From Candidatus Pantoea varia (lineage in GTDB: Bacteria; Pseudomonadota; Gammaproteobacteria; Enterobacterales; Enterobacteriaceae), in assembly GCF_900115075.1 (NCBI RefSeq), contig NZ_FOVG01000001.1:2108001-2172000 (forward strand): 64,000 nucleotides of DNA, in the 5' to 3' direction. The position numbers and the translations under genes were made by a program. The notes beneath the pieces are model-generated. The model did not search any database. It had not been told where the DNA came from and worked only from the letters and a program-made list of their open reading frames with translations. Shown here piece after piece: positions 47,152 to 57,774 of the stretch. Within the stretch, counting starts at the first letter, position 1. Every line of letters starts with the position of its first letter.

Positions 47152-48186
47152 ATGCAGACCTGCTGGATTCGCCACGCCATCAACGAAATTAATGCTGATT
47201 TTCAACGATCGGCTGAGACCCATTTGATCCGTTTCGATCTGGCGGACTTTCCCGGCATCTGGTTCTATCTGAAAGATGAGAGCACCCATCCCAGTGGCAG
47301 TCTTAAACATCGGCTGGCGCGATCCCTGTTCCTCTATGGCCTCTCCAACGGCTGGATTAAAGAGAATACGCCGATTATCGAAGCCTCGTCAGGCAGCACT
47401 GCCGTTTCTGAGGCGTACTTCGCAAGGCTGCTGGGCCTGCCGTTTATTGCGGTGATGCCGGCGAGCACGGCGAAGCGCAAAATCGAGCAGATAACGTTTT
47501 ATGGCGGACGGTGCCATTTTGTCGAAGATCCCTGCCAGCTCTATGCGGAATCTGAACGGCTGGCGCGTGAGCTGAATGGCCATTTTATGGATCAGTTCAC
47601 CTACGCTGAACGCGCTACCGACTGGCGCGGCAATAATAATATTGCCGAAAGCATTTTCCGCCAGATGCAGCATGAACCCTATCCGATTCCGCATACCATT
47701 ATTATGAGTGCGGGCACCGGCGGCACTTCGGCCACGCTGGGCCGTTATCTCCGTTATCAGGGCCTGGAAACAAAACTGCTGGTGGTCGATCCACAGCATT
47801 CGGTGTTCTACGACTACTGGCAGCACCGTGATGCCACCCTGACCAGCACGCGGGGCAGTATGATCGAGGGGATTGGCCGTCCACGGGTGGAGCCGTCGTT
47901 TATGCCCGATGTGATCGACGAGATGATCAAAGTGCCGGATGGTGCGACGCTGGCCGCCATGCTGAAGCTGGAAAAAATTCTGGGACGTAAGCCTGGCGCC
48001 TCTACCGGCACCAATTTCTGGGGCATGATGCAGGTGGCGAAACGTCTACGGGCAGAGAATCAGCAGGGGGCATTGGTGACGTTGCTGTGCGACAGCGGTG
48101 AACGCTATCCCGATAGCTACTATCAGCCTGAATGGGTGGCAAAACACATTGGCGATATTACGCACTGGCAGCGCGAGCTGGAATAA
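47152..48186 (+). CDS. ccdA: CcdA-like PLP-dependent L-cysteine desulfhydrase
   Basis: 344 residues of the fold-type II cysteine synthase family. The Schiff-base Lys52 is in SGSLKHRLA, the substrate loop is SSGSTAVSEA, and the phosphate-binding loop is SAGTGGTSATLGRYL. It is divergent from the ccdR regulator, and in P. ananatis the corresponding enzyme degrades excess cysteine to H2S, pyruvate and ammonia. The function here is by context and family; a cysteine synthase activity is less likely. Confidence 0.88.
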   Translation: MQTCWIRHAINEINADFQRSAETHLIRFDLADFPGIWFYLKDESTHPSGSLKHRLARSLFLYGLSNGWIKENTPIIEASSGSTAVSEAYFARLLGLPFIAVMPASTAKRKIEQITFYGGRCHFVEDPCQLYAESERLARELNGHFMDQFTYAERATDWRGNNNIAESIFRQMQHEPYPIPHTIIMSAGTGGTSATLGRYLRYQGLETKLLVVDPQHSVFYDYWQHRDATLTSTRGSMIEGIGRPRVEPSFMPDVIDEMIKVPDGATLAAMLKLEKILGRKPGASTGTNFWGMMQVAKRLRAENQQGALVTLLCDSGERYPDSYYQPEWVAKHIGDITHWQRELE

Positions 48187-48210
48187 AAAACCGGACATCC
48201 TGTCCGGTTC
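48185..48210. terminator. Bidirectional terminator between ccdA and cof
   Basis: An 8-bp stem (ACCGGACA / TGTCCGGT, loop TCC). On the minus strand TTTTT follows (cof); on the plus strand the T-run is TT only. Confidence 0.85.
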
Positions 48211-48220
48211 ACGGCAATCC

Positions 48221-49042
48221 TCAGCATTCGGGGGAATACGCGAGGTCGGGTGTAGCCAGCCAGTGATTTAAATAGTGAGACACCGCCTGTGTCTCGCAAT
48301 GCCCTAATACCGGCAAATGCGGTAGCGCGGCTTTCAGCTGCGCCATCGCATTGCCCATGATGAAGCCCTTTCCGGCCAGCGACAGCATCTCACGGTCGTT
48401 CATCGCATCACCAAACGCCATGCAATCTGCCATGGTGAGCGACAGATGGTCGCATAGCAGCGCCAGCGCACTGCCTTTGTTGCAGCTGGCGGGCAACACT
48501 TCCAGACAATCCACGGCTGAAAAGCAGATATTCGCTTCATCGCCCAGTGCGGCATCCAGCTCTGTTTTTAGCTGACAAAGGCGCTGATGCTGATCGATGA
48601 AGCAGATTTTTGTCACCTGATGCGCGGGCAGCTTTTTAAGATTGCACAGCTGATAGCCGAATCCGCTCATCTGATGGGCCACCAGCAGCTCAGGCTGGGG
48701 TCGATCGGTAAACCACCCCTGATCGTTGAAAATATGGATCGGGGCGGGTGTATTCCAGTGGCGGTGGATGACCTCTTCGGCGACGGCAGAAGGCAGATCC
48801 CGCGCAAAAATGAGATGACCAGACCGATCGTGTACGCGGGTGCCATTACCGGTAATCAGCCATGCGGGCAGTATCATTTTTTTCCGCAGGATCTGCATTT
48901 CCAGCAGATGGCGGCCCGTCGCAAGCGCCAGATTAACGCCACGCAGATGCAGCGCCCTCAGGCTCTCCAGCGTCTGCTGACCCAGCTGATGATCCGGCAG
49001 TAATAATGTGCCATCCATATCAAACGCCGCTAAACGCACCAT
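48221..49042 (-). CDS. cof: Cof, HAD-family phosphatase (HMP-PP phosphatase)
   Basis: 273 residues of the Cof-type HAD family with a C2 cap. Motif I is DMDGTLL (Asp8, Asp10), motif II ATGR, and motif [14 protein letters not shown]. coli Cof hydrolyses a thiamin-precursor pyrophosphate and several sugar phosphates. Divergent from the SgrR-like gene. Confidence 0.94.
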   Translation of the reverse strand: MVRLAAFDMDGTLLLPDHQLGQQTLESLRALHLRGVNLALATGRHLLEMQILRKKMILPAWLITGNGTRVHDRSGHLIFARDLPSAVAEEVIHRHWNTPAPIHIFNDQGWFTDRPQPELLVAHQMSGFGYQLCNLKKLPAHQVTKICFIDQHQRLCQLKTELDAALGDEANICFSAVDCLEVLPASCNKGSALALLCDHLSLTMADCMAFGDAMNDREMLSLAGKGFIMGNAMAQLKAALPHLPVLGHCETQAVSHYLNHWLATPDLAYSPEC

Positions 49043-49134
49043 GCTTTACCTCCTGCTGAAAGTTGAACGCCACTATTGCCTGTTAATTGCGGAACTAATA
49101 GTGAATACTTTTAAAAAACTGTTCCGGGTTTAAC

Positions 49135-50853
49135 ATGCGTCAGCTTAACCGCCTCAATCAGTTTCAGCGTCTTTGGCAGCAGAGCCAGGGTGCTCCTCAG
49201 CAGACCTGCGTGGCAGCGATGGCGCGCCACTGCATCTGCAGCGAGCGACATCTGCGCACATTGCTGTCACAGTGGCAGCATGCAGGCTGGCTGAGCTGGC
49301 ACGGCAAGCCAGGCCGGGGCAAGCAGGGACAATTACAGTTTCTGCGCACGCCAGAACAGTTGAGACAGCAGTTGCTGCAACGGCAGCTCGATGCCGGAGA
49401 GGCGGCAGATGCATTACAGCTACTGGATCTGCCGCCGGAAAGGCTGATCAATATGCTGCGGCCTCTAATGGGTGGACAGTGGCAGAACGACACGCCGGTT
49501 CTGCGCATCCCCTACTATCGCCCGATGGAAAGCACCGAGCCGCGTCAGATTACCGGGCGCGCTGAACAGCATCTGGTTCGCCAGATCTATTCCGGTCTGA
49601 CCCGTTTTGAGCAGGATGAGCCGGTTGGCGATCTGGCGCATCACTGGCAGCACGATGAGGCGTCATGTAGCTGGTTATTCTGGTTACGACCCCAGCTGAT
49701 GTGGCATAACGACGAGCCGGTGCAGGCCACACAACTGGTGACGCAGTTCCGCCAGCTGTTGCGGGATACGCGTGTTGGTCTATTGCTGGCCGATGTGATC
49801 AGCGTGGATGCCCCCCATCCTCTTGCTCTACGTTTTGTATTGCGCCGCCCTGATTTCTGGCTGCCCCATCGCCTCGCCCACTTGTTGTGCCTGCTGCCCA
49901 ATCCTGATGATCCCGCCACGGGCAGCGGACCGTGGAAGCGGGCGCACTTCAGCCCCGAAATGGTCAGGATAGAAAGTCATGCGCGCTGGCATCTGCAGCG
50001 CCCGCTGTTGCAGGCGGTGGAGTACTGGATTACTCCTCAGCTGTTTGATCCCGCTCTCGGCAGCAGTTGTCGTCATCCGGTGCAGATTGCGATAGGCGAT
50101 GCCACAGAGCTCAGGACGTTGCAACCGGTCAGCAGCAGCATCAGTCTGGGCTTCTGTTATCTGGTCTGCCGCCCGCGAGCCGGATTTACAGCCGAGCAGG
50201 CGCGCACGCTTTTCCAGCTGATCCAGCAAAGCGGCATCGTCAGCCGGTTGCCACTGGATGAGGGCTTGATTACCCCCAGCAACGAGCTGTTACCCGGCTG
50301 GGATGTACCGCTGATGGATACCGTTCCGGTCCCCCTGCCGGCGACCCTGACGCTGCACTATCAGCTACCGGTTGAGCTGCACCAGATGTCACAGGCGCTG
50401 GTGGCATTGTTAAAACAACACGGCTGCATCCTGAATGTGGTTTTTCATCCGGTTAAAAGCTGGCACCGCATCGACCCGCTTGATGAGGCAGATATCGTGA
50501 TGGGCGATCGGCTGATTGGCGATGCGCCGGTCTTTACGCTGGCCAACTGGTTGCAGATTGACCCGCTATGGCGACGACTGTGGCCCACGCCGCAGGGCGA
50601 AGAAATGCAGGCGCAACTGCTGGCGATCCAGCAGATAGCAGACAGCCACATTCGAACCCGTGGACTCCATCAGCTTTATCATCAGTTGATGACGGGCGGC
50701 ATTCTGCTGCCGCTGTTCAATTATCGCTATCAAATCTACGCGCCGCCTGGCGTTGAAGGGATTGAACTGAACACGCTGGGCTGGTTCGATTTCAGCCGCG
50801 CATGGATTCCGCCGCCCATTGATCCGCCTTGCAGCTGTTCAGCGGCGAACTGA
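49135..50853 (+). CDS. ybaE: YbaE, SgrR-family transcriptional regulator
   Basis: 572 residues. The N-terminus is an SgrR-type helix-turn-helix ([26 protein letters not shown]), and residues about 150-520 form a periplasmic-binding-protein-like SBP_bac_5 domain used here for cytoplasmic ligand sensing. The ligand is unknown. Order cof-ybaE-queC is as in E. coli. Confidence 0.9.
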   Translation: MRQLNRLNQFQRLWQQSQGAPQQTCVAAMARHCICSERHLRTLLSQWQHAGWLSWHGKPGRGKQGQLQFLRTPEQLRQQLLQRQLDAGEAADALQLLDLPPERLINMLRPLMGGQWQNDTPVLRIPYYRPMESTEPRQITGRAEQHLVRQIYSGLTRFEQDEPVGDLAHHWQHDEASCSWLFWLRPQLMWHNDEPVQATQLVTQFRQLLRDTRVGLLLADVISVDAPHPLALRFVLRRPDFWLPHRLAHLLCLLPNPDDPATGSGPWKRAHFSPEMVRIESHARWHLQRPLLQAVEYWITPQLFDPALGSSCRHPVQIAIGDATELRTLQPVSSSISLGFCYLVCRPRAGFTAEQARTLFQLIQQSGIVSRLPLDEGLITPSNELLPGWDVPLMDTVPVPLPATLTLHYQLPVELHQMSQALVALLKQHGCILNVVFHPVKSWHRIDPLDEADIVMGDRLIGDAPVFTLANWLQIDPLWRRLWPTPQGEEMQAQLLAIQQIADSHIRTRGLHQLYHQLMTGGILLPLFNYRYQIYAPPGVEGIELNTLGWFDFSRAWIPPPIDPPCSCSAAN

Positions 50854-50894
50854 GGCATTACCATAAGCACAAAATTAATATTCAGGAAAACGCC

Positions 50895-51590
50895 ATGAAA
50901 CGCGCTGTTGTAGTTTTCAGTGGTGGACAAGACTCCACTACCTGCCTGATTCAGGCTTTGCAGCAATATGATGAAGTCCACTGCGTCACTTTCGACTATG
51001 GACAACGCCATCGGGAAGAGATCGATGTCGCCCGCGATCTGGCGATTAAACTGGGTGCTCGTGCGCACAAAGTGCTGGATGTCACCATGCTGAACGAACT
51101 CGCCGTCAGCAGCCTGACGCGGGATAACATTCCGGTGCCGGCTTACAATCCTGAGGCCAGTGGATTGCCCAGCACGTTTGTGCCAGGACGCAATATTCTC
51201 TTTCTGACGCTGGCTTCGGTTTACGCTTATCAGGTTGAAGCTGAAGCGGTAATCACCGGCGTGTGTGAGACCGATTTCTCCGGCTATCCCGATTGCCGCG
51301 ATGAGTTTGTCAAAGCGCTGAACCATGCAGTGTCGCTTGGCATGGCGCGCGAGGTTCGTTTTGAGACGCCGCTGATGTGGCTTAACAAAGCGGAAACCTG
51401 GGCGCTGGCGGACTACTGGCAGCAGCTTGCGCTGGTTCGCGAGCAGACACTGACCTGCTATAACGGCGTGAAAGGTGACGGATGTGGTGAATGCGCAGCC
51501 TGTCATTTACGGGCCAATGGCTTGCAGGGTTATCTCAACGATCAAGCTGGCGTAATGGCAGCCATGAAAGCAAAAAGCGGCCTTAACTAA
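50895..51590 (+). CDS. queC: QueC, 7-cyano-7-deazaguanine (preQ0) synthase
   Basis: 231 residues. The ATP pyrophosphatase loop SGGQDSTT is at 9-16, and zinc cysteines lie in [20 protein letters not shown]. It makes preQ0 from 7-carboxy-7-deazaguanine in queuosine synthesis. The start at 50895 ([11 protein letters not shown]) is conserved; the ATG at 50829 lies in ybaE. Confidence 0.96.
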   Translation: MKRAVVVFSGGQDSTTCLIQALQQYDEVHCVTFDYGQRHREEIDVARDLAIKLGARAHKVLDVTMLNELAVSSLTRDNIPVPAYNPEASGLPSTFVPGRNILFLTLASVYAYQVEAEAVITGVCETDFSGYPDCRDEFVKALNHAVSLGMAREVRFETPLMWLNKAETWALADYWQQLALVREQTLTCYNGVKGDGCGECAACHLRANGLQGYLNDQAGVMAAMKAKSGLN

Positions 51591-51600
51591 GGCTGCCTGG

Positions 51601-51636
51601 CGTGGCGGCAGATCATCTGCTTTGCCGCCACGTTAT
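51601..51636 (+). terminator. Probable queC terminator
   Basis: A 10-bp stem (CGTGGCGGCA / TGCCGCCACG, 12-nt loop) followed by TTAT. It lies between convergent queC and fadM. Confidence 0.65.
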
Positions 51637-51640
51637 CGGC

Positions 51641-52039
51641 TCATGCCATCAGACGCATCAGACGCTCGCGTAACTCTCCTTCCAGCGCAACCGCCTTCTG
51701 GGTCCGCAAATCAATACAGACAAACGTGAGTGCGGCATCCGCCACCACGGTCTCCTGACCTGCCAGCAAAACCCGCTGCGCAATAATGCCGCTTTTGCCA
51801 TTTAACTGCGTGATCTCACTGTCGATAGTCAGTACGTCGCCCAGCACTGCCGGGCGACGATAGTTGATGTTGATGTTGACCACCACAAAAGCCAGTTTCT
51901 GTTCCTGCAACCAGTGGAATGCTTCAACCTCTTCCAGCCATTCCCAGCGTGCTTCCTCAAGAAACTCAAGATAGCGCGCATTGTTGACGTGCTGATAGAC
52001 ATCCAGATGATAGCCGCGCACTTTTATGGTGGTCTGCAT
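51641..52039 (-). CDS. fadM: FadM (YbaW), long-chain acyl-CoA thioesterase III
   Basis: 132 residues, equal to E. coli. A single hotdog domain with the catalytic Asp in HLDVYQHVNNARYLEFLEEARW. It hydrolyses dienoyl-CoA byproducts of beta-oxidation. The start at 52039 is favoured over 52045 because the GGAG site is then about 9 nt upstream. Confidence 0.94.
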   Translation of the reverse strand: MQTTIKVRGYHLDVYQHVNNARYLEFLEEARWEWLEEVEAFHWLQEQKLAFVVVNININYRRPAVLGDVLTIDSEITQLNGKSGIIAQRVLLAGQETVVADAALTFVCIDLRTQKAVALEGELRERLMRLMA

Positions 52040-52136
52040 GGTCATGATCTCCTGCTGTGAGTTAACTGGTATGACCTGTTCACTGTAGCAGAGTCGCCTG
52101 ATTAGCGTGAGTTAAGCATCACAGATGTGTAGTGCC

Positions 52137-52490
52137 TCACAATTTCAGCCGGGACGCATTTCGCTCTATCAATGCATTGCCGATACCCGGCACTTCACTG
52201 AGTTGCTGAATCGCGCTAAACGGTCCGTACTGTTCGCGATAGCTCACAATCGCCTGGGCCTTTTTTAGTCCCACCCCATTCATGACGGCAGAGAGTTGCT
52301 CGGCTGTCGCTTCATTGATGCTGACCTGCTCCTGCTGTGGCTGTGCAGCGGGCTCCGGCTTCGTCGCAGGCTGTGTGTTCTGCGTGACCGCTGTGCTGGC
52401 AGGTTCAGGTGCCGCAGAGACGCTGCTGTGACAGAGTGCGCCGCCCAGCGCGAGTGAGAGATAGAGGGCAATGATTTTAGGTTTAGTCAT
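52137..52490 (-). CDS. ybaV: YbaV, ComEA-like helix-hairpin-helix protein
   Basis: 117 residues. A signal peptide (MTKPKIIALYLSLALGGALC) precedes a Pro/Gln/Ala linker and a C-terminal double helix-hairpin-helix (INEATAEQLSAVMNGVGLKKAQAIVSYREQYGPF). Similar domains in ComEA bind incoming DNA in the periplasm, but a role for YbaV is unproven. The start at 52490 fits the E. coli form. Confidence 0.88.
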   Translation of the reverse strand: MTKPKIIALYLSLALGGALCHSSVSAAPEPASTAVTQNTQPATKPEPAAQPQQEQVSINEATAEQLSAVMNGVGLKKAQAIVSYREQYGPFSAIQQLSEVPGIGNALIERNASRLKL

Positions 52491-52569
52491 GCTGTGTTTC
52501 TCCTTGTGTGTAAACAGCAGCGACAGAGTGACACTACGGCGCACAAGGCTCAAAAGCGGGATTTCAGAA

Positions 52570-52596
52570 ATGGAAAAGGCCGCGAATGCGGCCTTT
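52570..52596 (-). terminator. ppiD terminator
   Basis: A 9-bp stem (AAAGGCCGC / GCGGCCTTT) with a T-run in its 3' arm (CCTTTTCC), 34 nt after the ppiD stop. Confidence 0.8.
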
Positions 52597-52630
52597 GATT
52601 GTTACAGTCCTTGCACAGTTTCTGCGAGGC

Positions 52631-54499
52631 TTACTGCATTTGTGCGGCAGCGCCGTACTTAATTTTGGCCTCTTTACGCAGGTTTTGCAGTAAGGCTTCA
52701 AACGTCAGCTGCGCATTGTTCTGCGTGACGCCTTTGACCATTTCGTCAATCTGTGCCTGCGGCATGCTGCCGGTTTTCACTTTATCAACCGCCACCAGAA
52801 CCACGTTGCCCTGCATATCTTCACTTACACCCCAGGAAGGTTTATTTTCCCCAGGCTGAGGCAGATTAAAGGCCGCCTGTGCAACCGGATCCTGCGCATT
52901 GCGATCAACGGTTTTGCTGGCGCTCAGGGTCAGACCCGCAGCGGTGAGCGCATCCTGCTTACCGGCTTTGAGGTCAGTCAGCAGTTTATCGGCCTGAGTT
53001 TTCGCCTGCTGGGTCGCTTTATCATGCTTAAGCGTGTCAGTGATCTGCGCCTTAACCTGATCCAGCGGTTTTACTGCTTCCGGTTTATGCTCACTGATAC
53101 GCAGCACAAAGGCACGATCGCCATCAACAGTGATGATATCGGAGTTGTTGCCCGGCGCGCCGTTTTGACCCACCAGACCCCCGTTGAAGATCGCCTGCTT
53201 CACCGCATCGAAGTTAAGCGCGTCTGGCAGCGTATCCTGGCTGAACCAGCCGGTCTCTTTCGCTTTAAGACCAGAAGCCTGCTCGGCACCCGCCAGTGAC
53301 TCGTTGTCATTGCTGGCTGCTTCGCTGACTTTCTGCTGCAGTTTGTAGAAGGCATCAACGCCCTTCTCCTGCTTCACTTTCGCAGCAATGGCGCTGCGAA
53401 CTTCATCCAGCGGCTTAACCTGCTCTGGCTGGATATCGTCCAGACGAACCACCAGGAAGCCTACTGAAGATTTGATCACGCCTGACATCTGGCCTTTCTC
53501 AGTCAGACCCGCATTTTTCAGCTCATCCGGGGTCGTTGACGGTTCCAGCCAGCCCATATCACCGCCCTTACGCGCAGAGATGGGGTCGATTGATTTGGCT
53601 TTCGCCACATCCGCGAAGTTAGCGCCACCCTTCAGCTGAGCCAGTACCGCATTGGCATCGGCTTCAGTTTTGGTCTGAATCACGCTGTAGCGCGTGCGCT
53701 GTGGCTGCGAATAGTCCGCTTTATGCTGGTCGTACCAGGCCTGAATATCCGCCTCGCTGGCATCCTGCTGCATGCTGGCAGCATCCATCAGGATGTAACT
53801 GACACGGAACTGTTCGGGTGCCATGAAGCTGGTTTTATGCTGCTGATAATACTGGCTGATCTCGTCGTCGGAGACAGTTTGCTTCGCCGCCAGCGCATTG
53901 ACGTCCAGCGTCGCCTGACGAATATCGCGCTGCTGTGAAACCAGGTCCACCAGTCTGCTGGCTTCGCCTTTCAGCGTGAAGTCGGTGTTAGCCACGGCAT
54001 TGATCAGCTGCTGATTGGAGAGTTGCTTGCGCAGCGCTTCGGCGTACTGGTCGGCACTGAAGCCCATATTGCCGATCAGAGCCAGATATTTACCATTGTC
54101 GAACTTGCCGTTGGTCTGGAAAGCCTGCTGATTGAAGATAGCCTGCTTAACCTGATCGTCACTGATGCTGAGGTGGAGATCTTTGATGTAGCTGTCGAGC
54201 AGCGCCTGATCGATTAACTGCGACAGCGCCTGCTGGCGGATCTGCTGCATGTAGCCGTCGTTGCTGGCCAGCTGCGAGAACTGGTCGCCCAGCATCTGCT
54301 GCTGACGACTGCGTTCGCTGTTGAACGCCTGCTCCAGCTGTCCACGGCTAATCTCCTGACCGTTAACTTTGGCCGCATAGTCGTTATTGCCGCCAATCAG
54401 ATAGTTGCCAACGCCCGTCAGCACAAAGGAGACCATAATCAGTCCCAAAATAATCTTGAGCACGACATTGTTCGACGCCGCGCGTAAATTGTCCATCAT
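52631..54499 (-). CDS. ppiD: PpiD, periplasmic folding chaperone anchored at SecYEG
   Basis: 622 residues (E. coli 623). One N-terminal membrane helix (about 15-33), then a SurA-like chaperone region, a parvulin domain (about 265-355, with KGGDMGWLEP) that is catalytically weak in E. coli, and a C-terminal extension. It contacts peptides leaving the Sec channel with YfgM. Confidence 0.95.
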   Translation of the reverse strand: MMDNLRAASNNVVLKIILGLIMVSFVLTGVGNYLIGGNNDYAAKVNGQEISRGQLEQAFNSERSRQQQMLGDQFSQLASNDGYMQQIRQQALSQLIDQALLDSYIKDLHLSISDDQVKQAIFNQQAFQTNGKFDNGKYLALIGNMGFSADQYAEALRKQLSNQQLINAVANTDFTLKGEASRLVDLVSQQRDIRQATLDVNALAAKQTVSDDEISQYYQQHKTSFMAPEQFRVSYILMDAASMQQDASEADIQAWYDQHKADYSQPQRTRYSVIQTKTEADANAVLAQLKGGANFADVAKAKSIDPISARKGGDMGWLEPSTTPDELKNAGLTEKGQMSGVIKSSVGFLVVRLDDIQPEQVKPLDEVRSAIAAKVKQEKGVDAFYKLQQKVSEAASNDNESLAGAEQASGLKAKETGWFSQDTLPDALNFDAVKQAIFNGGLVGQNGAPGNNSDIITVDGDRAFVLRISEHKPEAVKPLDQVKAQITDTLKHDKATQQAKTQADKLLTDLKAGKQDALTAAGLTLSASKTVDRNAQDPVAQAAFNLPQPGENKPSWGVSEDMQGNVVLVAVDKVKTGSMPQAQIDEMVKGVTQNNAQLTFEALLQNLRKEAKIKYGAAAQMQ

Positions 54500-54643
54500 G
54501 GTATGGCAACACTCCGCTGTAGTGTGAATGTAAAGCTCGGTCGCAATTCGCCAGTGGCTGACGACTCACGCAACTGCTGGCTTAGCTGGCAGTCTCAATC
54601 CGGTCCAGGTCCATCTTACGGCCCGATTCTCACCGGTTAAAAC

Positions 54644-54670
54644 AAAAAAGGCACATCTGATTGATGTGCC
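54644..54670 (-). terminator. hupB terminator
   Basis: An 8-bp stem (GGCACATC / GATGTGCC) followed by TTTTTT on this strand, 76 nt after hupB. Confidence 0.88.
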
Positions 54671-54746
54671 CGTATGTTACATGAGAACGGGTTAATCGTC
54701 CTCTAATCCACTGAAGAAAATGCGTCAATGAATCTATTCGTTGTTA

Positions 54747-55019
54747 TTAATTGACAGCGTCTTTCAATGCTTTACCCGCGCGGAAACCGGGTACTTTACC
54801 GGCCGGGATGGTGATCTCTTTACCGGTCTGCGGGTTGCGGCCGGTACGTGCAGCACGGTCACGCACAGAGAACGTGCCGAAACCCACCAGAGCCACTTCA
54901 TCACCGTCTTTCAGTGCATCTGAAACTGAGCCCATAAATGCATCTAAAACACGTCCCGCTGCAGCTTTAGAAATATCAGCATCGGCAGCAATTTTGTCGA
55001 TCAATTGTGACTTATTCAC
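54747..55019 (-). CDS. hupB: HupB, nucleoid protein HU-beta
   Basis: 90 residues starting [18 protein letters not shown]. The GTG at 55019 is chosen: AGGGG lies 9 nt upstream, and the ATG at 55028 directly abuts that site. E. coli hupB also starts with GTG. The DNA-wrapping arm [12 protein letters not shown] is intact. It forms dimers with HU-alpha. Confidence 0.96.
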   Translation of the reverse strand: MNKSQLIDKIAADADISKAAAGRVLDAFMGSVSDALKDGDEVALVGFGTFSVRDRAARTGRNPQTGKEITIPAGKVPGFRAGKALKDAVN

Positions 55020-55166
55020 TCTATTCATCCCCTCTTTTATTATTTCACATCGTACCCTGCATCCGGCCAGGTACGAACGCGCAGCAAGTTATATCAAGCC
55101 TGTGGAGCCGAAACAACGGAATTTCTCTGAGAACGTCGCATCAGCAGCCACCTAAATTAGCGGCAC

Positions 55167-55203
55167 AAAAAAAAGCTGGCAAGCGCCAATTGCCTTGCCA
55201 GCT
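55167..55203 (-). terminator. lon terminator
   Basis: A 10-bp stem (AGCTGGCAAG / CTTGCCAGCT) followed by a seven-T run on this strand, 30 nt after lon. Confidence 0.92.
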
Positions 55204-55233
55204 CCGCTTTTTAACGGTTTTTGCCGTTAATCA

Positions 55234-57588
55234 CTATTTTGCTGTTGCGACCTGCATACCGTATGGCGCATTTTCCAGTGCCAGATTCAGCACTTCTTCA
55301 ATGCGTTTCACCGGATGAATCTCCAGATCAGCAATGACGTTCTGTGGAATCTCTTCCAGGTCACGCTTGTTGTCGTCCGGGATCAGCACAGTTTTGATGC
55401 CACCACGGTGCGCTGCCAGCAGTTTCTCTTTCAGCCCGCCAATCGGCAGCACCTGACCACGCAGGGTAATCTCACCGGTCATGGCGACATCCGCACGAAC
55501 CGGGTTACCGGTCAGACAGGAGACCAGCGCAGTACACATTGCGATACCGGCACTTGGACCATCTTTCGGTGTAGCGCCTTCCGGGACGTGAACGTGAATA
55601 TCACGTTTTTCGTAGAAGTCACCATTGATGCCCAGCTTCTCGGCCCGGGCACGCACCACCGTCAGCGCAGCCTGAATCGACTCCTGCATCACTTCACCCA
55701 GAGAACCGGTGTAAGTCAGCTTGCCTTTACCCGGTACGCAGGCGGTTTCGATGGTCAGCAGATCGCCACCCACTTCCGTCCACGCCAGGCCAGTGACCTG
55801 ACCGACACGGTTTTCGCTGTCAGCACGGCCATAGTCAAAGCGCTGTACACCCAGGAAGTCCTTGAGGTTTTCGCCGTTGATGGTGATGTGCTTCTGGGTC
55901 TTGTCCATCAGCAGTGATTTCACCGCTTTACGACACAACTTCGACAGCTCACGCTCAAGGCTACGCACACCGGCTTCACGGGTGTAGTAACGGATAATGC
56001 CGACAATCGCGCTGTCTTCAACCGTAATTTCGCTGGCTTTCAGAGCGTTGCGTTCAATCTGCTTAGTCAGCAGATGCTGCTTCGCGATGTTCAGTTTCTC
56101 ATCTTCGGTGTAACCCGACAGACGAATCACTTCCATACGGTCCAGCAGCGGTGCCGGGATGTTCATTGAGTTCGATGTTGCCACGAACATCACATCAGAG
56201 AGGTCGTAGTCGACTTCCAGATAGTGGTCGTTGAACGCAATGTTCTGCTCAGGATCAAGCACTTCCAGCAGCGCTGAAGCCGGATCGCCACGCATGTCAG
56301 AGGACATCTTGTCGATTTCATCCAGCAGGAACAGCGGGTTTTTAACCCCGACTTTCGCCATTTTCTGGATTAATTTACCCGGCATAGAACCGATGTAAGT
56401 ACGACGGTGACCACGGATTTCCGCTTCATCACGTACGCCGCCCAGCGCCATACGCACATATTTACGGCCGGTCGCTTTAGCGATCGACTGACCCAGAGAG
56501 GTTTTACCTACCCCTGGCGGTCCGACCAGGCACAGAATCGGCCCTTTGATTTTGCTGACGCGACTCTGAACCGCAAGATACTCAAGAATACGATCCTTCA
56601 CGCGCTCCAGGCCGTAATGGTCGGTATCCAGCGTCTCCTGCGCTTTACGCAGATCTTTCTTCACTTTGCTGCGTGCGTTCCACGGAACCTGAACCATCCA
56701 GTCGATGTAGCCGCGAACCACAGTGGCTTCAGCGGACATCGGGGACATCATTTTCAGCTTCTGCAGCTCAGCTTCCGCTTTCTCGCGCGCTTCTTCCGGC
56801 ATTTTGGCCGCGTCGATTTTGCGTTTTAACGCTTCGTACTCATCAGGCGCGTCGTCCATCTCGCCCAGCTCTTTCTGAATCGCCTTCATCTGCTCATTCA
56901 GATAGTACTCGCGCTGGCTCTTCTCCATCTGCTTCTTAACACGGTTGCGAATACGCTTCTCAACCTGCAGCAGATCGATTTCAGATTCCATCATCGCCAT
57001 CAGATATTCCAGACGCTCGTTGATGTCGGACATCTCCAGCACAGACTGTTTATCTGCCAGTTTCAGTGGCATATGTGCTGCGACGGTGTCAGCAAGGCGG
57101 GCCGCATCGTCAATGTTGTTCAGCGAGGTTAAAACCTCTGGTGGGATTTTTTTATTGAGTTTGATGTAGCCTTCAAACTGATTGATCGCCGTGCGCACCA
57201 GCACTTCCTGCTCGCGCTCTTCAATCTCTGGCGAAACCAGATATTCAGCTTGTGCCACAAAATGGTCACCGTTATCGGCCAGCGTCGTAATGTGAGCGCG
57301 CTGTAAACCTTCAACCAGGACTTTGACAGTGCCATCCGGCAGTTTCAGCATTTGCAATACTGAGGCAACGGTCCCTACTGAAAAGAGATCGTTAATGCCA
57401 GGTTCATCCGTTGAAGCCTCTTTCTGCGCGACCAGCATGATTTTTTTATCATGATCCATTGCGGCTTCAAGGCACCGAATTGATTTTTCCCGGCCAACGA
57501 ACAACGGAATTACCATGTGCGGATAAACCACCACGTCGCGCAGCGGCAACACGGGGATTTCAATGCGTTCAGAACGCTCAGGATTCAT
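55234..57588 (-). CDS. lon: Lon, ATP-dependent protease La
   Basis: 784 residues, the same as E. coli. N-terminal substrate domain, AAA+ domain with GPPGVGKTS, and a Ser-Lys protease domain with the nucleophile in [11 protein letters not shown] (Ser679 by E. coli numbering, as lengths are equal). It degrades misfolded proteins and regulators such as SulA and RcsA. A heat-shock promoter lies upstream. Confidence 0.97.
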   Translation of the reverse strand: MNPERSERIEIPVLPLRDVVVYPHMVIPLFVGREKSIRCLEAAMDHDKKIMLVAQKEASTDEPGINDLFSVGTVASVLQMLKLPDGTVKVLVEGLQRAHITTLADNGDHFVAQAEYLVSPEIEEREQEVLVRTAINQFEGYIKLNKKIPPEVLTSLNNIDDAARLADTVAAHMPLKLADKQSVLEMSDINERLEYLMAMMESEIDLLQVEKRIRNRVKKQMEKSQREYYLNEQMKAIQKELGEMDDAPDEYEALKRKIDAAKMPEEAREKAEAELQKLKMMSPMSAEATVVRGYIDWMVQVPWNARSKVKKDLRKAQETLDTDHYGLERVKDRILEYLAVQSRVSKIKGPILCLVGPPGVGKTSLGQSIAKATGRKYVRMALGGVRDEAEIRGHRRTYIGSMPGKLIQKMAKVGVKNPLFLLDEIDKMSSDMRGDPASALLEVLDPEQNIAFNDHYLEVDYDLSDVMFVATSNSMNIPAPLLDRMEVIRLSGYTEDEKLNIAKQHLLTKQIERNALKASEITVEDSAIVGIIRYYTREAGVRSLERELSKLCRKAVKSLLMDKTQKHITINGENLKDFLGVQRFDYGRADSENRVGQVTGLAWTEVGGDLLTIETACVPGKGKLTYTGSLGEVMQESIQAALTVVRARAEKLGINGDFYEKRDIHVHVPEGATPKDGPSAGIAMCTALVSCLTGNPVRADVAMTGEITLRGQVLPIGGLKEKLLAAHRGGIKTVLIPDDNKRDLEEIPQNVIADLEIHPVKRIEEVLNLALENAPYGMQVATAK

Positions 57589-57670
57589 AGAGCTCTCTCT
57601 TTGTTTAATGTCCGCCAGGTGATGGGAACCGCATCAGGCAGGTATGCAGTTAAACCCACAGGTATCTGAG

Positions 57671-57699
57671 TATATGGGGATGCTTGTCCGACATTCAAC
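57671..57699 (-). promoter_or_regulatory. Sigma-32 heat-shock promoter of lon
   Basis: On this strand GTTGAA (57694-57699) and CCCCATATA (57671-57679) are 14 bp apart. The -10 is identical to the recalled E. coli lon promoter, and it lies 82 nt before the lon start. Confidence 0.88.
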
Positions 57700-57720
57700 G
57701 TCACAGAGGCGAGAAAAGCA

Positions 57721-57746
57721 AAAGGGGAAACATTTTCCCCTTTTTT
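57721..57746. terminator. clpX terminator
   Basis: A stem (AAAGGGGAAA / TTTTCCCCTTT) with A and T tracts on both sides, 28 nt after the clpX stop. It works best read leftwards (CCCCTTTTGC) and could work both ways. Confidence 0.85.
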
Positions 57747-57774
57747 ATTATTACAACATGGACGATCTGTTTAA

